A DNA stretch of 64,000 bases from Glandiceps talaboti (lineage: Eukaryota > Hemichordata > Enteropneusta > Spengelidae). Location of the stretch: contig NC_135564.1 in the NCBI RefSeq assembly GCF_964340395.1, positions 7,961,361 to 8,025,360 of the forward strand. Reading direction: 5' to 3'. The position numbers and the translations under genes were made by a program. Below, one piece after another: positions 1 to 10,789 of this stretch; within the stretch, counting starts at the first letter, position 1, and each line of letters begins with the position of its first letter. Under the pieces are notes generated by a model. It worked only from the letters and a program-made list of their open reading frames with translations, was not told the DNA's origin and did no database searches.

Positions 1-173
1 ACGGTAAAAGGGGAAATAGATAACGATAATGAACTTTCATTATTATTAAGTGATCAGTCACTGTGTTAGATTTTCAATTAGCTGTTCCCATGACAACAAG
101 GTTTAAATCCACAACATCACACCCAGGAAGCGAATACCAAATTCTTACTCAAGTTGTCAAACTCGGGCTTGTT

Positions 174-264
174 ATCGGTACGTCTGGAGATATATAAGAG
201 AAAAGTGGAGAATTTTGTGTATCGGTACGTCTGGAGATATATAAGAGAAAAGTGGAGAATTTTT
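174..264. repeat. 47-bp direct duplication
   Basis: Two almost identical copies start at 174 and 221, giving a period of 47 bp. Each begins ATCGGTACGTCTGGAGATAT and ends in GTGGAGAATTTT. They differ only at the very end. The identity points to a recent local duplication. Each copy contains TATATAAG, which looks like a TATA box, but no gene is visible downstream, so I give it no promoter role. Confidence 0.9.
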
Positions 265-416
265 TCTTGTATACTGCCCTCTAGAGAGACTTTATGAATT
301 CACTTTGTTTTACCAAGTTCACCATATACTTTTTAGTAGGAGAGAAGTTGCAAATTAAGATGTAAAGTTATAACGGTACAAACTCATAAACAGTTCAGCA
401 TAGCAAAGAATAGCTA

Positions 417-521
417 ATGTGCAATAACTTTATCTCTGATGATTCCCCGCGCACTGATGAATATTTTGACTGGAGTTGTGATTCTGTTGGAAATAGTTCT
501 GATAGTGATACAGAAAAATAA
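417..521 (+). CDS. small acidic ORF, possible 3' end of a coding exon (unrecognised)
   Basis: An ATG at 417 opens a 34-codon frame ending in TAA at 519-521. The product is rich in Asp and Ser and ends SVGNSSDSDTEK, like the acidic tail of a cytosolic or nuclear protein or of a transposase. An in-frame TAG lies two codons upstream of the ATG. If this is a terminal exon, the acceptor would have to be one of the weak AGs just before it, and none has a good pyrimidine tract. An AATAAA follows near 610. I do not recognise a family, and it may be chance. Confidence 0.2.
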   Translation: MCNNFISDDSPRTDEYFDWSCDSVGNSSDSDTEK

Positions 522-640
522 CAGCATCTGAAAAGAAAAACATCTTTCAAGATAAGTTTATTATTGATACCAATAATTGTACACTAACTTTGATTTACTT
601 CAAAAGTGAAAAATAAACAGGAATTTTGACATTACATGCA

Positions 641-1113
641 TTAAAGGGGAACACCACTCCAGGAAATAAAAGCATTTTCTGAAACTATGGGTTCTGGAGA
701 GTCATTTCCTGATTTTACATCACCTACAATTACTTGTGATTTCAGAGAAACATCAAGTTCACCTTGTGCCTTTAGCTTTAAAGGGTATCTTTGCTAATGG
801 CCACATTGCATCATGGGAGTCACCAGAAATAATAATTCATGGTTGATCAATGAATATTCATATGATATGTTTTATATTGACTTGAATAAGCACTTAGGAG
901 TCATGAATATTCATTGTTCAATCATGAATATATTATTTCTGTTGATTCCCAAAATGCATTAGCCCATAGCAAAGATATCCTATAATGGCTCAATTTGTTG
1001 TTTCTCTTAAATCGCAAGTACATTTGTAATTTGTGGGTGAAATCATGAATGACTCTTCAGAACCCATAGGTTATGAAAATGTTGCTATTTCCTGGAAGAG
1101 TGATCTCCTTTAG
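641..1113. mobile_element. fold-back (MITE-like) element with long inverted arms
   Basis: The left arm starts TTAAAGGGGAACACCACTCC. The reverse complement of the right arm starts CTAAAGGAGATCACTCTTCC. The arms stay alignable for about 200 bp (AGGAAATA, then a shared TATGGGTTCTG, then GAGTCATT) up to a centre carrying two GAATATTCAT motifs. There is no coding capacity. The structure fits a non-autonomous DNA transposon; a TA or TTAA target is possible but not certain. Confidence 0.75.
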
Positions 1114-1547
1114 TGTGATAAATAGCTCCCTCTAGTGGTAATGGTTTGCAATATCACAAGTAATATTTATGGCTTGGTAAGTTAGATAGGCATTCATGCA
1201 TGTCATATTAGTTTCTCTAATGTTGTAAAATCAAGGCAAATCTGTATCTACAGAGGGCGCTGTTCATTGACAATGTAAATATGTACACTGCTGGCTTGGA
1301 AAGCAAATGACCATTGAACAAAGGTGTAAGCCCAATACTACAGTGCCATGGCATTGTTTATCAACTTCTGCATGTCTTGGTGTCAAACCTACTGTATCTA
1401 GGTTCATGCACTGAAATACTAAAATGATTAGTTTTATCTGATCTGTCATGGGACGTTGGAGTGTTTTTTTTTTTTTTAAAAGGCAGTTCATCATACGTAG
1501 ACTCTAGGGACTTTAACCAACCCTTATTAGTGTGCACACCTATGGAT

Positions 1548-1550
<3 letters not shown>
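1114..1550. other. gene-free stretch
   Basis: No exon-like frame is visible. It contains two motifs related to the CTCF core: CCACTAGAGGGAGC on the minus strand at 1125-1138, and AGAGGGCGCTG on + near 1252-1262. Confidence 0.6.
1125..1138 (-). promoter_or_regulatory. CTCF-like motif
   Basis: The minus strand reads CCACTAGAGGGAGC, which fits the vertebrate CTCF core CCASYAGRKGGCRS at 13 of 14 positions. CTCF is conserved across bilaterians, but binding here is inferred only from the motif. Confidence 0.35.

Positions 1551-1590
<40 letters not shown>
1551..1590. repeat. (CA)n microsatellite
   Basis: An uninterrupted CA run of 20 units. The DNA just downstream (to about 1860) is also rich in scattered ACAC/TGTG and CATGCA steps, the usual debris around an old dinucleotide repeat. 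Confidence 0.98.
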
Positions 1591-1592
<2 letters not shown>

Positions 1593-2912
1593 AAGATGTT
1601 GATACCTCAGACTGCTATAGAAATAGTGGTCTGAGTTGATACATAGAGACATGCACATAATTGTGTACATACAGAATGATGTGTGTGCACACACATACCT
1701 GCAAATTCAGATACAAGAACATGCAGGCAAACCCTCGGACATTGACAAACGTGTTTACTATCATGCAATTATGTGCACACAGTCATAGATGCTGACACAT
1801 AAAATTTGTAATATGTGCATGCATGCAGACATATTCAATGCACTCATTTAGTATATTATACAAATGCAAATGTGACCAATAGCCGTGTCAGGCAGACTAA
1901 CAAGAAAGCCTGGCTGGCTACTCAAGTGGTTCACTGCAGCTCAACAGAGTAATTAAAAACAGGATACGCACAGATGAAAAGGATACAATTAAATTATAAA
2001 ATGTTGAAAGATTTCAAATTTCATGTCAAACATGTGGTAGCCAAGACCAAATCAGCTAAATCCTACCAAGAGAAACTGAAACGTGGTTGGATATCGATGT
2101 GCCATTCACTTGCACTTTGAGGGCTGCCATACCTTAACTGGTATATAAGTTCCCAGACACCATGTCCAAGCCAGGTAAACCCTACTTTCAACAACCAGGC
2201 CAAAGACATGCAATACAAAGAAATTACACATAGAACAACTATTGTAAGGCTACAATCCCGGCGATTGGTGGGTTTTGAATTTTAATTACCACATCTCTCT
2301 GATGGGGGGGGGGGGGGGGGGGGGGGTAACTAATTCAAAATCCCCATCTGCATGGCTTCCAGGCAAAACTATTGTATGTGACTATCTTGTAGTTAGACAT
2401 TTACACTGCGTACTCTCTCTCATAATAGAACATTTTTTTCTAGAAAAGTTCTAGATGATGACAGTGAAGACATATATTTACAGAAGGTATCTTTGCACAT
2501 TATTTTGGGCTCAAAAGTAACTGTAGTCCCATGACCACAGACTACCAAATTGCAATTCTGGTCATTGGGCTACCATAATTTACAGCTGGTAGCACACTCA
2601 GGCTACAATGTACCATTGATTAGGCAAAGATTTAAAGGATGGAAGATTTATGGACATGAAAGTATTTTACACACGTATTTCCAACAGAGGAGCTCTGTTT
2701 TCAGTTCAGGAATATGGGACTACGAATTACGGGCATCATTCTTGGGCTACCTATTTCTGAAATTGGTAGCCCACGTGTACTGCCATTGGAAAAAAAATTA
2801 ATTTCTAGCCCTGGTTATCATTATCATATTCATAAACCATCAAGGACATATACCAAACTTATATTTAGATAGCACATAATTATTGTCTCCTTTTTGTTTC
2901 TTTCACAATCAG
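1591..2912. other. gene-free stretch with a 23-base poly-G
   Basis: No gene seen. A 23-base G run at 2304-2326 sits between TTTTGAATTTTAATTACC and GGTAACTAATTCAAAAT, which are rough inverted complements, so the G run may lie at the tip of a small degenerate palindrome. A similar but G-poor sequence lies near 3880-3950. Confidence 0.5.
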
Positions 2913-2991
2913 CATCATGAGAACATGGAGAGATAGCAGTCTGACCTCTCAACCTCTTGAGAAAGTTAGCAGTCCATTGTTATACACAATG
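2913..2991 (+). CDS. candidate internal exon (unrecognised)
   Basis: A strong pyrimidine tract (CTCCTTTTTGTTTCTTTCAC) and AG at 2911-2912 precede 79 bp that end at a good donor (ATG|GTAAGC). Only one of the three frames is open; it starts IMRTWRDSSLTSQPLEK and leaves in phase 0. Good splice signals and a single open frame are what an exon should show. However, 79 bp is short enough for chance, no partner exon was found and I recognise no domain. Confidence 0.28.
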
Positions 2992-3999
2992 GTAAGCATC
3001 TCACACTTTTGTTGGTGCCACCGATCTGTTTGCAGTCTGGAGTCATCTATTCAGGAGCACACATTGCATATCAATGCCACAGGTGGGTATCACACAATTA
3101 GTAACTGTCAAGGTTTCTATATAGGTGGCCTCGTTATGGATATCTTGCTCCCATTTGTACCTCTATGTCAGGCCTCATCATTTTGATGTTCGCCTGATTG
3201 ATGATTATTTCCTCTGTTACCATGGCAACCTTTCAAATACAGTCATCCGTAAAGGGTCATTTTTGTAAAAAAAAGCACCAGATGTAATGTATTCACAAAC
3301 TAGTGACAAACTTTTTCTGTGAAAATGAAGAGTTTCGATAAACAGTCTTGTTTGATTTTTGTGAGGGAAAATTTATGACTGGCTGTAAAAGTTATCGAAC
3401 CTTGTCCAACCTTGCAATGATGTGCCTGTGTGGTACTTTGCAAATGAGGCTGGATGTTACATCATCTACTAAGTAGGGTGACTTCTTGTGAGTTCTATTG
3501 TTATCGGGTTTAATTTAAAAGCCAATTTAAAAGCAGATTAGGGAAGTTTACCACCTAATGAAACCAGTGTTTTGTGTGCATTTCATTATGAAGGGTGTCT
3601 TTGTCACGAGTCATCGCACGGAAAGAAAAAGTCTCGCGTATGTAATAGTATTTTGACGGCACTTTTTTGATAGAGGTTGTTTTCAATCATTGCGTAAAGT
3701 CAACAGATGTCGGTGAAGAAAGGTTAATGGCTTTTATAGTCTGACTTGACATGAATGGCTGTACGAGTCTACGATATGTAGAATGGAAAGTTTGTAGGTT
3801 TTCGGCAACCAAGAAGGAGTTAGTGCATCGTAGACAGTGGTGTGCTGTCCATGTGTGGATAGTGGATTCTGGTGATTTGGGATTTTGTATTTTGTTTTCC
3901 CCCCTGATGGAGATATAATGAATCTAAAACCCCCATTTGTATGAATTCCAGACTATTTTAATACCACTAAAGTCTTGGTCAAACTTACTTGGTGACGAC
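2992..3999. other. gene-free stretch
   Basis: AT-rich sequence without exon-like frames, long repeats or recognisable elements. The next segment starts a dispersed repeat shared with 10.7-11.1 kb. Confidence 0.5.
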
Positions 4000-4039
4000 A
4001 AAAGGATGACAAAAAAATTGAATATCAACAAGAAACTAT

Positions 4040-4820
4040 AAACATACATACTTCTCAAAAACTGAATTCAAAAGGGGGACTTCTGTGCAAGCTTTGCCAT
4101 ATAAAAGGTTGTTCCTGGTTTTTTTGAAGTAATAAAAGAAAGTTTTGGGGGTTTACCAATGTGTTTTCATGGAAATTAACAATCTGACTTAAAACACGTA
4201 CTGTAGTTGATGGCCATATTTGATTCTATGATCATATTAGATTCTACGGCCATATTGGATTCTATGATCATATTGCATTCTACGGCCATATTGGATTCTA
4301 TGATCATATTGGATTCTACGGCCATATTGGATTCTATGATGATTTGATCACATTGGATTCTACGGCCATATTGGATTCTATGATGATTTGATCACATTGG
4401 ATTCTACGGCCATATTGGATTCTAAGATCATATTGGATTCTACGGCTATATTGGATTCTATGATCATATTGGATTCTATGATCATATTGGATTCTATGAT
4501 CATATTGGATTCTATGATCATATTGGATTCTATGATCATATTGGATTCTACGGCCATATTGGATTCTATGATGATTTGATCACATTGGATTCTACGGCCA
4601 TATTGGATTCTAAGATCATATTGGATTCTACGGCCATATTGGATTCTATGATCATATTGGATTCTATGATCATATTGGATTCTATGATCATATTGGATTC
4701 TAAAATCATTGAATTTTGATATCATTTTAACCTCTATTTAACAAATTTGTACGAGGGCCACACATTTTCTAAATTGATAGGTTAGAGTTTTCTTGAGGAA
4801 AGTAACTTTTACAGTAAAAC
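4040..4820 (+). repeat. dispersed repeat copy, interrupted by an expanded 18-bp array
   Basis: Both flanks of the 18-bp array resemble the sequence at about 10790-11055. Upstream they share a block around TTTGCCATAT, TTTTTGAA-TAA-GAAAG and TGTTTTCA-GGAAA-TT. Downstream they share CATATTGGATTCTAA followed by GAATTTTGATAT and TTAGAGTTTT. The two loci are therefore old copies of the same element. This copy has gained about 500 bp of tandem repeats at a point where the other has a single unit. Confidence 0.6.
4208..4707. repeat. 18-bp minisatellite, about 27 units
   Basis: The unit is ATTGGATTCTATGATCAT, with a second version in which TATGATCAT becomes TACGGCCAT, and occasional units carrying TATGATGATTTGATCAC. 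The two versions occur in mixed order and blocks of them recur (for example around 4330-4420 and 4560-4640), so multi-unit duplications have taken place. Because 18 is a multiple of 3, long repetitive frames run through it on both strands (DSMIIL-type on +, IQYDHR-type on minus). These are by-products of the period, not genes. Confidence 0.97.
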
Positions 4821-5734
4821 ATCAGTATTATTAACTTTCATTATAAATTTAAACTTGATAACTCCATTTCGATGGCTTTTATTGTTCTTGTGATAAAAAT
4901 TACCCATGTAGAGATGTTTTTGAATGGTACCCCTCACTTCGATTGTGTTTTGTCAAATTCCCCCCTTGACCCCTCCAATTGAAAATGACTGGTCATTCAC
5001 CAAGTTATAATGCTTCTGACCAAATTCTTAATCGAGATTTGAAAGTATCGAATTCAGTTTTGCTTGAATCTGACGAAAAAAGTTGCTAGAGCAATTTGCC
5101 AGAATGTTAGGCTAGTGGAATAGTGTTCTCCATCATTGAGTCTTCCACGGATTGCTCTCCTTCACGTTGGCATCCAGACTAACAGAATGTGTACTAGGAA
5201 AAGAGCAAAGATGTCCGACAGATGAGTTATAAAGACTTTGTCTGAATTGAGAATCAAAAGGTGATTACCTAACATTTCATTGCATGACACAAAGACAGAA
5301 TGCATAGTGGTCTTTTCAAGGTCTTTACCCTAGTGTTAATTGCTGTCAGTTTATCTTTTAAATCTTAATCTGCATCATTTCTTTTTCGTCTTTTTTTTGC
5401 GGAATTAAGGCCCCCCCCTCAAAAAAAAAACAAAAACAAAAAAACCTGTGGTTCCGATTATGCTCAATTTTAGAATAGGTGGGGTAGGTAGCCTTAAATT
5501 GTCTAGTTCAGTGTTAGTTCAATGTTCATATGGTCTCTGTGTTATTGGTTTCTTCTCATCCGATGTACAGCCATTACAGATTGGAAGAACAGTTTTATAT
5601 AGTCTTTTTAAGTTGATGTCAGTTTCTGCATCCACTTTACACTTTTTACAATTTTGTTATTTTTTTCTTGAATACGTAAAAAAAAAGTTTATGGTTGGCA
5701 GTGAAAAACTAGGTGTATTTTGTATTTGCTAAGG
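4821..5734. other. gene-free stretch
   Basis: No gene. A short match to the terminus of the Helitron-like family (CACGTTGGCATCCAGACTAA) occurs at about 5163-5182 without the rest of that element. A C-run and A-run lie near 5411-5440. Confidence 0.5.
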
Positions 5735-5880
5735 TCTTTCAACCCTGGTAAACAGAGAAGGGAAATCGGGTAAGATTTGCAAATCTTTCCATACCATTTA
5801 TTGTAGCTTTAGTGGGGAACCCGGTAAAATGCCTGGGGACTATTTACTGCCCTTAACAAAAACTCTGACTCACATTTTAC
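5735..5880. repeat. dispersed repeat, GGGGAACCC family, copy 1
   Basis: A block of about 145 bp containing CCTGGTAAACAGAGAAGGG, then GTGGGGAACCCGGTAAAAT, then TGCCCTTAACAAAAACTC. The same ordered motifs recur at 25420-25560 and 53735-53880. Origin unknown; no coding content. Confidence 0.6.
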
Positions 5881-6247
5881 TGGGAATTCCAGTCGTCAGA
5901 CAGATTTTGGTTATGTACTGACTGATGTAAAGGGAAGTCAATCAGATTTCAGCTACTGTTGTTAAAACTGTTACATATACAAAAATATACTAAGCCCACA
6001 ATGTCATTCAGATTTACTCTCAGAAGGACACCGCTTAGAAAACCTGGAACAAGCTGTCTAGTAGGAACCCATCAAAGCAGACTAGAACAACAAAGACAAA
6101 CAAGAAAGAATCACACACACAAAAAAACATGACTGCGCTCTTTATCTCTTCGTCTTAATGTGTCACTGCGACGTCATACCAATTGTATAGACGAGTGTCT
6201 TTGCCTCGGGGGCTAGGATGGTTTTTTTGTTTCGAACTATATGACTG

Positions 6248-6484
6248 TCAATATAATTGCTTTAAAAGAAGAAGAGAACCCCTTGAATGAAGCTCATTCC
6301 AGAGCCTTAAACACTGTCTCCTTGTAATAACGACACAGCTCTGACTATTTTTTGTAAATCTATATTGAAACAAAAATCGGGGATCAGATAGGTCATGGGA
6401 AATAGACAACAAAAAGACGACATTAAGAATCGAAAAAAAGCACATTATCGCATCATCTTTTTTGAAACCCCTGACATTAATCAC
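6248..6484 (-). pseudogene. possible fossil of a non-LTR retrotransposon ORF end
   Basis: On the minus strand a 78-codon frame contains RFLFQYRFTKN and then RRQCLRLWNELHSRGSLLLL. This resembles the tail of CR1/I-type reverse transcriptases, where a pattern like LWN-LP followed by a Ser-Leu stretch is common. The frame is short and the match rests on that one motif, so it could be chance. No neighbouring reverse-transcriptase domain is readable. Confidence 0.22.
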
Positions 6485-8918
6485 AGCTACCTTTTGTCAC
6501 TCTGAATGCCTAAAATCAGTTTCTCAAGGGTTTGTAAAGAAGACATCCATCCTAAAGAAAATTTTTACGATGACCTAAACAATAAACACAAAACAAAAAA
6601 TGTTTTTCTTTACCCATTGTTTTGATCCGATACTCGTCTTTTCAATGTAAGTTTATAACAGTTTACAACAAGTATAATTCTCTCATAGAGTTGAATACAT
6701 GGCAATAAATTTTATGGCTAATTACAGCGATGAAGTCCATGAAGTTAGTTCCCACGATAATATGCAAGGGTAAATTGTATGTTCTAATTGTGTCTAAATG
6801 TGTGTATGGAGACCAATTTGTACGGCTATATAGAAGGGAGCCCATCAACTGATAGACAATAGATTCACTTTGGAATTGCACAAATGCCCATGATGTTCTT
6901 CAAATTTACGGGATAAATGAAACCAGCAGTAACTGTGTGCATTTTGAACAGAAATGTGTTGATTGCCATATTCATGGGGAATGTGATAATTGGTGACACA
7001 AAAACCCAATAAATGGTTAACACACTCCTTTAAAATAATTAAAACATGTTTGTAGTGACAACGATGGCACAGAATGGCTTGATTTTTATGACCTGAGAGT
7101 TCAGTACTTGAGTAGCAATCTTTCACCTTACCTTTAAAACAACAGGTCAATCCGAACAATAGATTGTTTTTCTTTTAATGTTAGTTTTATTGAGTACACG
7201 GAGACTAGAAGTAATTAAATGTACTTCCAAAAACTTTGGACCTCACAAGAGTGCCGCAATGCAAATAATTAAGTCTGACTATCCTAACAGTAACAAGGTC
7301 TCTCACTGTGATCAATTAACACACTGCTGATTTGGTATTGTTTTTAGTAGCACTTTGTATTCCTTTGTTATTTTTTATCCTCAGTAACCTAACCTACTAC
7401 AGGTAATGTTAGGACATTTTGGAAACTGTACTTCGTCATAAATACCCTGTATTATTAGGAAACGCTTCTTGAAATTTTTTGGCCAGACTGTATATATATA
7501 CTAACTTTGACCAGTAATAGGACAACTGTATAACATGAGAGTCTGCAGTCCATGGTTGCCTGGATGGATTGAAATTTGCATGATAGGGGCTTGCGAGATA
7601 AAAGAATTACCTGCAGCAGCCACTATGTATGCAGGAAAGAGAAGGTAATGTTTGGTAATCAGTTTGCTATGTATTTACATATGTATAGGTATGGCGTAAT
7701 TAACCGTAAGTCCCCTTAAGAAGAGATTCTTTAGGATGGACTGAGGCAGACCACTCTGTATATTACTTGTTGGCTTGCTACAGCTGGCAGGGTCTACATG
7801 TCTGTCCGTCTGTCTGGTGGCCTCATAGTATGCAGATAGCGGTAAGTTCCCTTTCACTTGTTTCAATGCTGTTTTTTTTTATCCTGGAACAGCTATGTAT
7901 ACTAAATTAGTAAGTGCATTAACAAATTTGTTTACTTTTGTGAGTGAGATATGTATACACAGTATAACGAGAGACACTCGACTTGTCTTGAGACTTGATT
8001 TGCGATTTTTTCTAGTAACTGTTACATGCATGAGCGCACACAATGAAAAACAAGATTTCTGTAAACTTTGGTGACTTATCAACAGGTGTTTACTTTCCTT
8101 GTTTGTGTTTTTATGTTTTTCCGTGGTACTGCTGTTCTAGTCTGCAGTACAACTTAAACGCACAGCAACTTATCACAAATCAAGTGTCTATGATAAAGAA
8201 ACTGGTAGGTAATATGCAGATTTGCCACTGATATGCAAATCAGGTTTTCAGTTCGACCTTGTCTTTTAGTTAAAGTGAATACAGCATTACATGACAACAG
8301 TGTGGTCTTAACCAGGGTCCACTGAGTCGAACACTGAAATAGGATGACAGTTTAATTATAGCGGCTGCAAAATTTAGAAAGTGACTCTTAGCTTTTGACT
8401 CACTTGAGGATCCTCCAAATTGATTTATATTGCACCTAATCTCTGCAAGCAAAGCACGAGGCAGAGAAGCAAAGGGATAAGTTTACTGTATGGAAAGTGG
8501 GATAGTGGACATATAATACCAGGCAAATAGAGAAGGTTGCAGCTAATGTTTAGAGAGATATGTCTTGAGAGAGAGCAACAGGAGGATGTAAGAGACTTGA
8601 AATGGCATGGCAGAGATTTGAATGGAAGATTGTTCCGTGATGTAGGGCATATGTGTGAGACAAAGATCTGTAATCAAAGTGTCTCTGTAGGTACCCTTTG
8701 AAGTTGAACACAAAGACTTTTCACTGTTTGCTTGTAACGGGTGTCCATAGACACAAAGGATAAATCAGAATATATTGCATTTTCTCAGTAAACTCAGCAA
8801 CTTTGTTTTTGGTGAAAACTCAGATTTGTATATCAGTAACCTTTCAAGTTAGACTCATCAAATATGTACAGATGCACAGGGTTTGTTTAATCTGTAGATC
8901 AATTAATTAAGTTTCAGT
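6485..8918. other. gene-free stretch
   Basis: About 2.4 kb of AT-rich sequence. One splice-bounded segment at about 7781-7841 was considered and rejected. No long repeat, transposon or RNA gene was recognised. Confidence 0.45.
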
Positions 8919-8961
8919 AATGGGGGTGGGGGTGGGATGGGGGTGGGGGGTGGGGGCAGGA
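8919..8961 (+). repeat. G-rich tract (potential quadruplex)
   Basis: Successive runs of 4-6 G separated by single T or AT occupy about 40 bp, satisfying the usual G-quadruplex pattern. Similar tracts occur at 45708-45750 and 51903-51962. Confidence 0.8.
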
Positions 8962-9059
8962 CCATCTACTATGGATTGGTCATATTACGTGTTTGTTGAT
9001 AACAATTAAAATAACAACAACATGTATACCCACTGTGATGATACACTAGTTGGTAAGCT

Positions 9060-9275
9060 GGTAGGACTACCCTCACATGAAATTTTGATTCGGTTTGAAA
9101 TTGAATCAAATTCCGTTCATCTGTCCCCACATGCACGAAAACCGGTTTGAGTCAATTTAATTGAATCAATTCGAAACTGCCTCGGGGTTGGTTTCAAACC
9201 AATTTAATAACCAGTTCGAAATCAGTGCCAAAGCAAAAGTGAATAATCTCAAATCCATTATCAATCAGTTTTTAG
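9060..9275 (+). mobile_element. MITE of the TGTCCC family, copy 1
   Basis: Sequence built from AACCGGTTTGA / TTGAATCAATTCGAA palindromic words around CTGTCCCCACATGCAC. It is colinear with the reverse complement of 10196-10463 and with 29138-29370. No coding capacity. Edges are approximate. Confidence 0.55.
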
Positions 9276-9291
9276 TGGTGCTATGCATCCA

Positions 9292-9372
9292 TGTGCGCAC
9301 ATACTATTAGTATTTACACTACAGTGCAATGTTGGAAACTTGATATTTGCATACCTGTATGCAAATGAGTGA
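9292..9372 (-). repeat. dispersed repeat fragment shared with 12947-13031
   Basis: The reverse complement contains CATTTGCATACAGGTATGCA, then CATTGCACTGTAGTGTAAAT. The same order appears on the + strand at 12947-13031. The TTTGCATACCTGTATGCAAA core is itself a near-perfect palindrome, so this may be the end of a hairpin element. Confidence 0.5.
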
Positions 9373-9726
9373 GCAATGGTTCCATGTACACAAGATTATG
9401 TTCAAGCACAATACAAAATTTAGAGTTATCAGATTTGTACAAAGTACAAATTGTATCTGTCAGAGATCTGATGTTAAACTGTCTTTAAATATTCATGGTT
9501 GTTTATTTGTACTCTTATGAGAATCACGTGACTTTATTACGAAGTTCTATCTTCTTTTATAAAGTTATGTAACCATGGCAACACTTACACATTAGATAAA
9601 ACAATTCCTTCGATTTCATGAATTTAATGAGGAATCCTACCAGATGAGTACAAAGTGGTGAGAAAGTTTACAGGTTTACTTCTTCAATTGCAACACTGCT
9701 ATACATTTATGCATCTTGAAGTAGAC

Positions 9727-10119
9727 TAGTTCTTATACAGTATCTGTTACCATTTACACCTCCACTCACAGTATAGTCAAAGTCGTTACTCTAGAAGTAC
9801 CGAGATGCATGAGATGAAATTTAAAATTCATCCACAGCCACCCACACAGTCATTAACATCATGTCTTTGTAATAATATATCAATCACAAAATTCAAACCA
9901 ATAACACAGTCCCTCATAAAGTTATAGTGTTCATTGGGGGCAGTTAAGTAACGTCCAAATATGGTATATTTGTCAGCTCAGGATGCTACTTATACACTGT
10001 GTACGTCACTATAACAGTTGGGGGGGGGGTTCACTGATTGGATGAACAACTTTTTGTGCTGATTGAGGGACTTTGACCAGATGTGGTTTAGTTAGAAACC
10101 ACGTTGGCATCCAGATTAA
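9727..10119 (+). mobile_element. Helitron-like non-autonomous element, copy 1
   Basis: About 390 bp, near-identical to 28290-28670. It starts near CTAGTTCTTATACAG and ends in a short hairpin (GTGGTTT, loop AGTTA, AAACCAC) followed 13 bases later by the terminus (GGCATCCAGATTAA here, GGCATCCAAACTAG in the 28-kb copy). A hairpin just before a CTRR end is the Helitron signature. There are no long terminal inverted repeats and no coding region. Confidence 0.55.
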
Positions 10120-10195
10120 TCTTGAAGGGACAGAGGAAACCATTCATGAAAAAATTGGAATCTGTACTTTGAATTCATACACAAGCCCTGTCCCC

Positions 10196-10463
10196 ACTGT
10201 ATCAATTCAAAACTGAACCGATTCAGTTAAATCAGTTTGAAGCTGGTTTCTGTCACCATGGATAAAAACTGAGCAATGGATGTGAATAGATTCATGTTTT
10301 TCATTTCAGTCAGTTTGAACCATTTACATTTTGAATCAGTTTGAAGCTACCCCCTTGAGGTATTTGCAAGCTAAATTAGTTAAAAGCAATTTAGTGCATG
10401 TGGGGATAGGAAACAGCTTTGATTCAATTTTGAACTGTTTGGAAACTCCAAGTAGGGACAAGG
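10196..10463 (-). mobile_element. MITE of the TGTCCC family, copy 2
   Basis: 268 bp with inverted termini: the left end is CCCTGTCCCCACT and the reverse complement of the right end is CCTTGTCCCTACT. The interior is rich in GATTCAGTTTGAA-type words. This copy best defines the ends of the family. No target duplication is clear. Confidence 0.65.
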
Positions 10464-10789
10464 TGATACATAAATTTAAATTTAGGGATTACTCAGTAAC
10501 ATTTCAAATAATTCATAATTATTAATCTCATCATTACTATGATGAATGGTTCATTTTTGCACCTTTTTCTCAAAATGAATGTCAAAATGTCTGAATGTGA
10601 ATACGTCTTTGATATGTATATTTGTACTTTTGGCTAGTCACAAGAGGGACTTTGGACTGGTCTATTGTTCCTGTAAAAGTGACATAGACAGCGTAAAATT
10701 AGCAACAATGGACGAAAAAGTGCCCACAGTATGATTGGAAATGTTGAGGTAGAAATCGCCTTGGGGTATGATTTTCTCTGAAAATCTAA

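Noticed and set aside
191-250. TATATAAG in the 47-bp duplication as a TATA box
   Set aside because: No exon or start signal follows; in AT-rich DNA the word is common.
4378-4725. Long open frame of IQYDHR-type repeats (minus) and DSMIIL-type repeats (+)
   Set aside because: It exists only because the 18-bp unit is a multiple of three; no start context, splice sites or composition of a real protein.
7781-7841. Short segment between TTGGCTTGCTACAG and GGTAAGTTCC
   Set aside because: Good sites, but the only open frame (WQGLHVCPSVWWPHSMQIA) is 19 codons and not protein-like enough.
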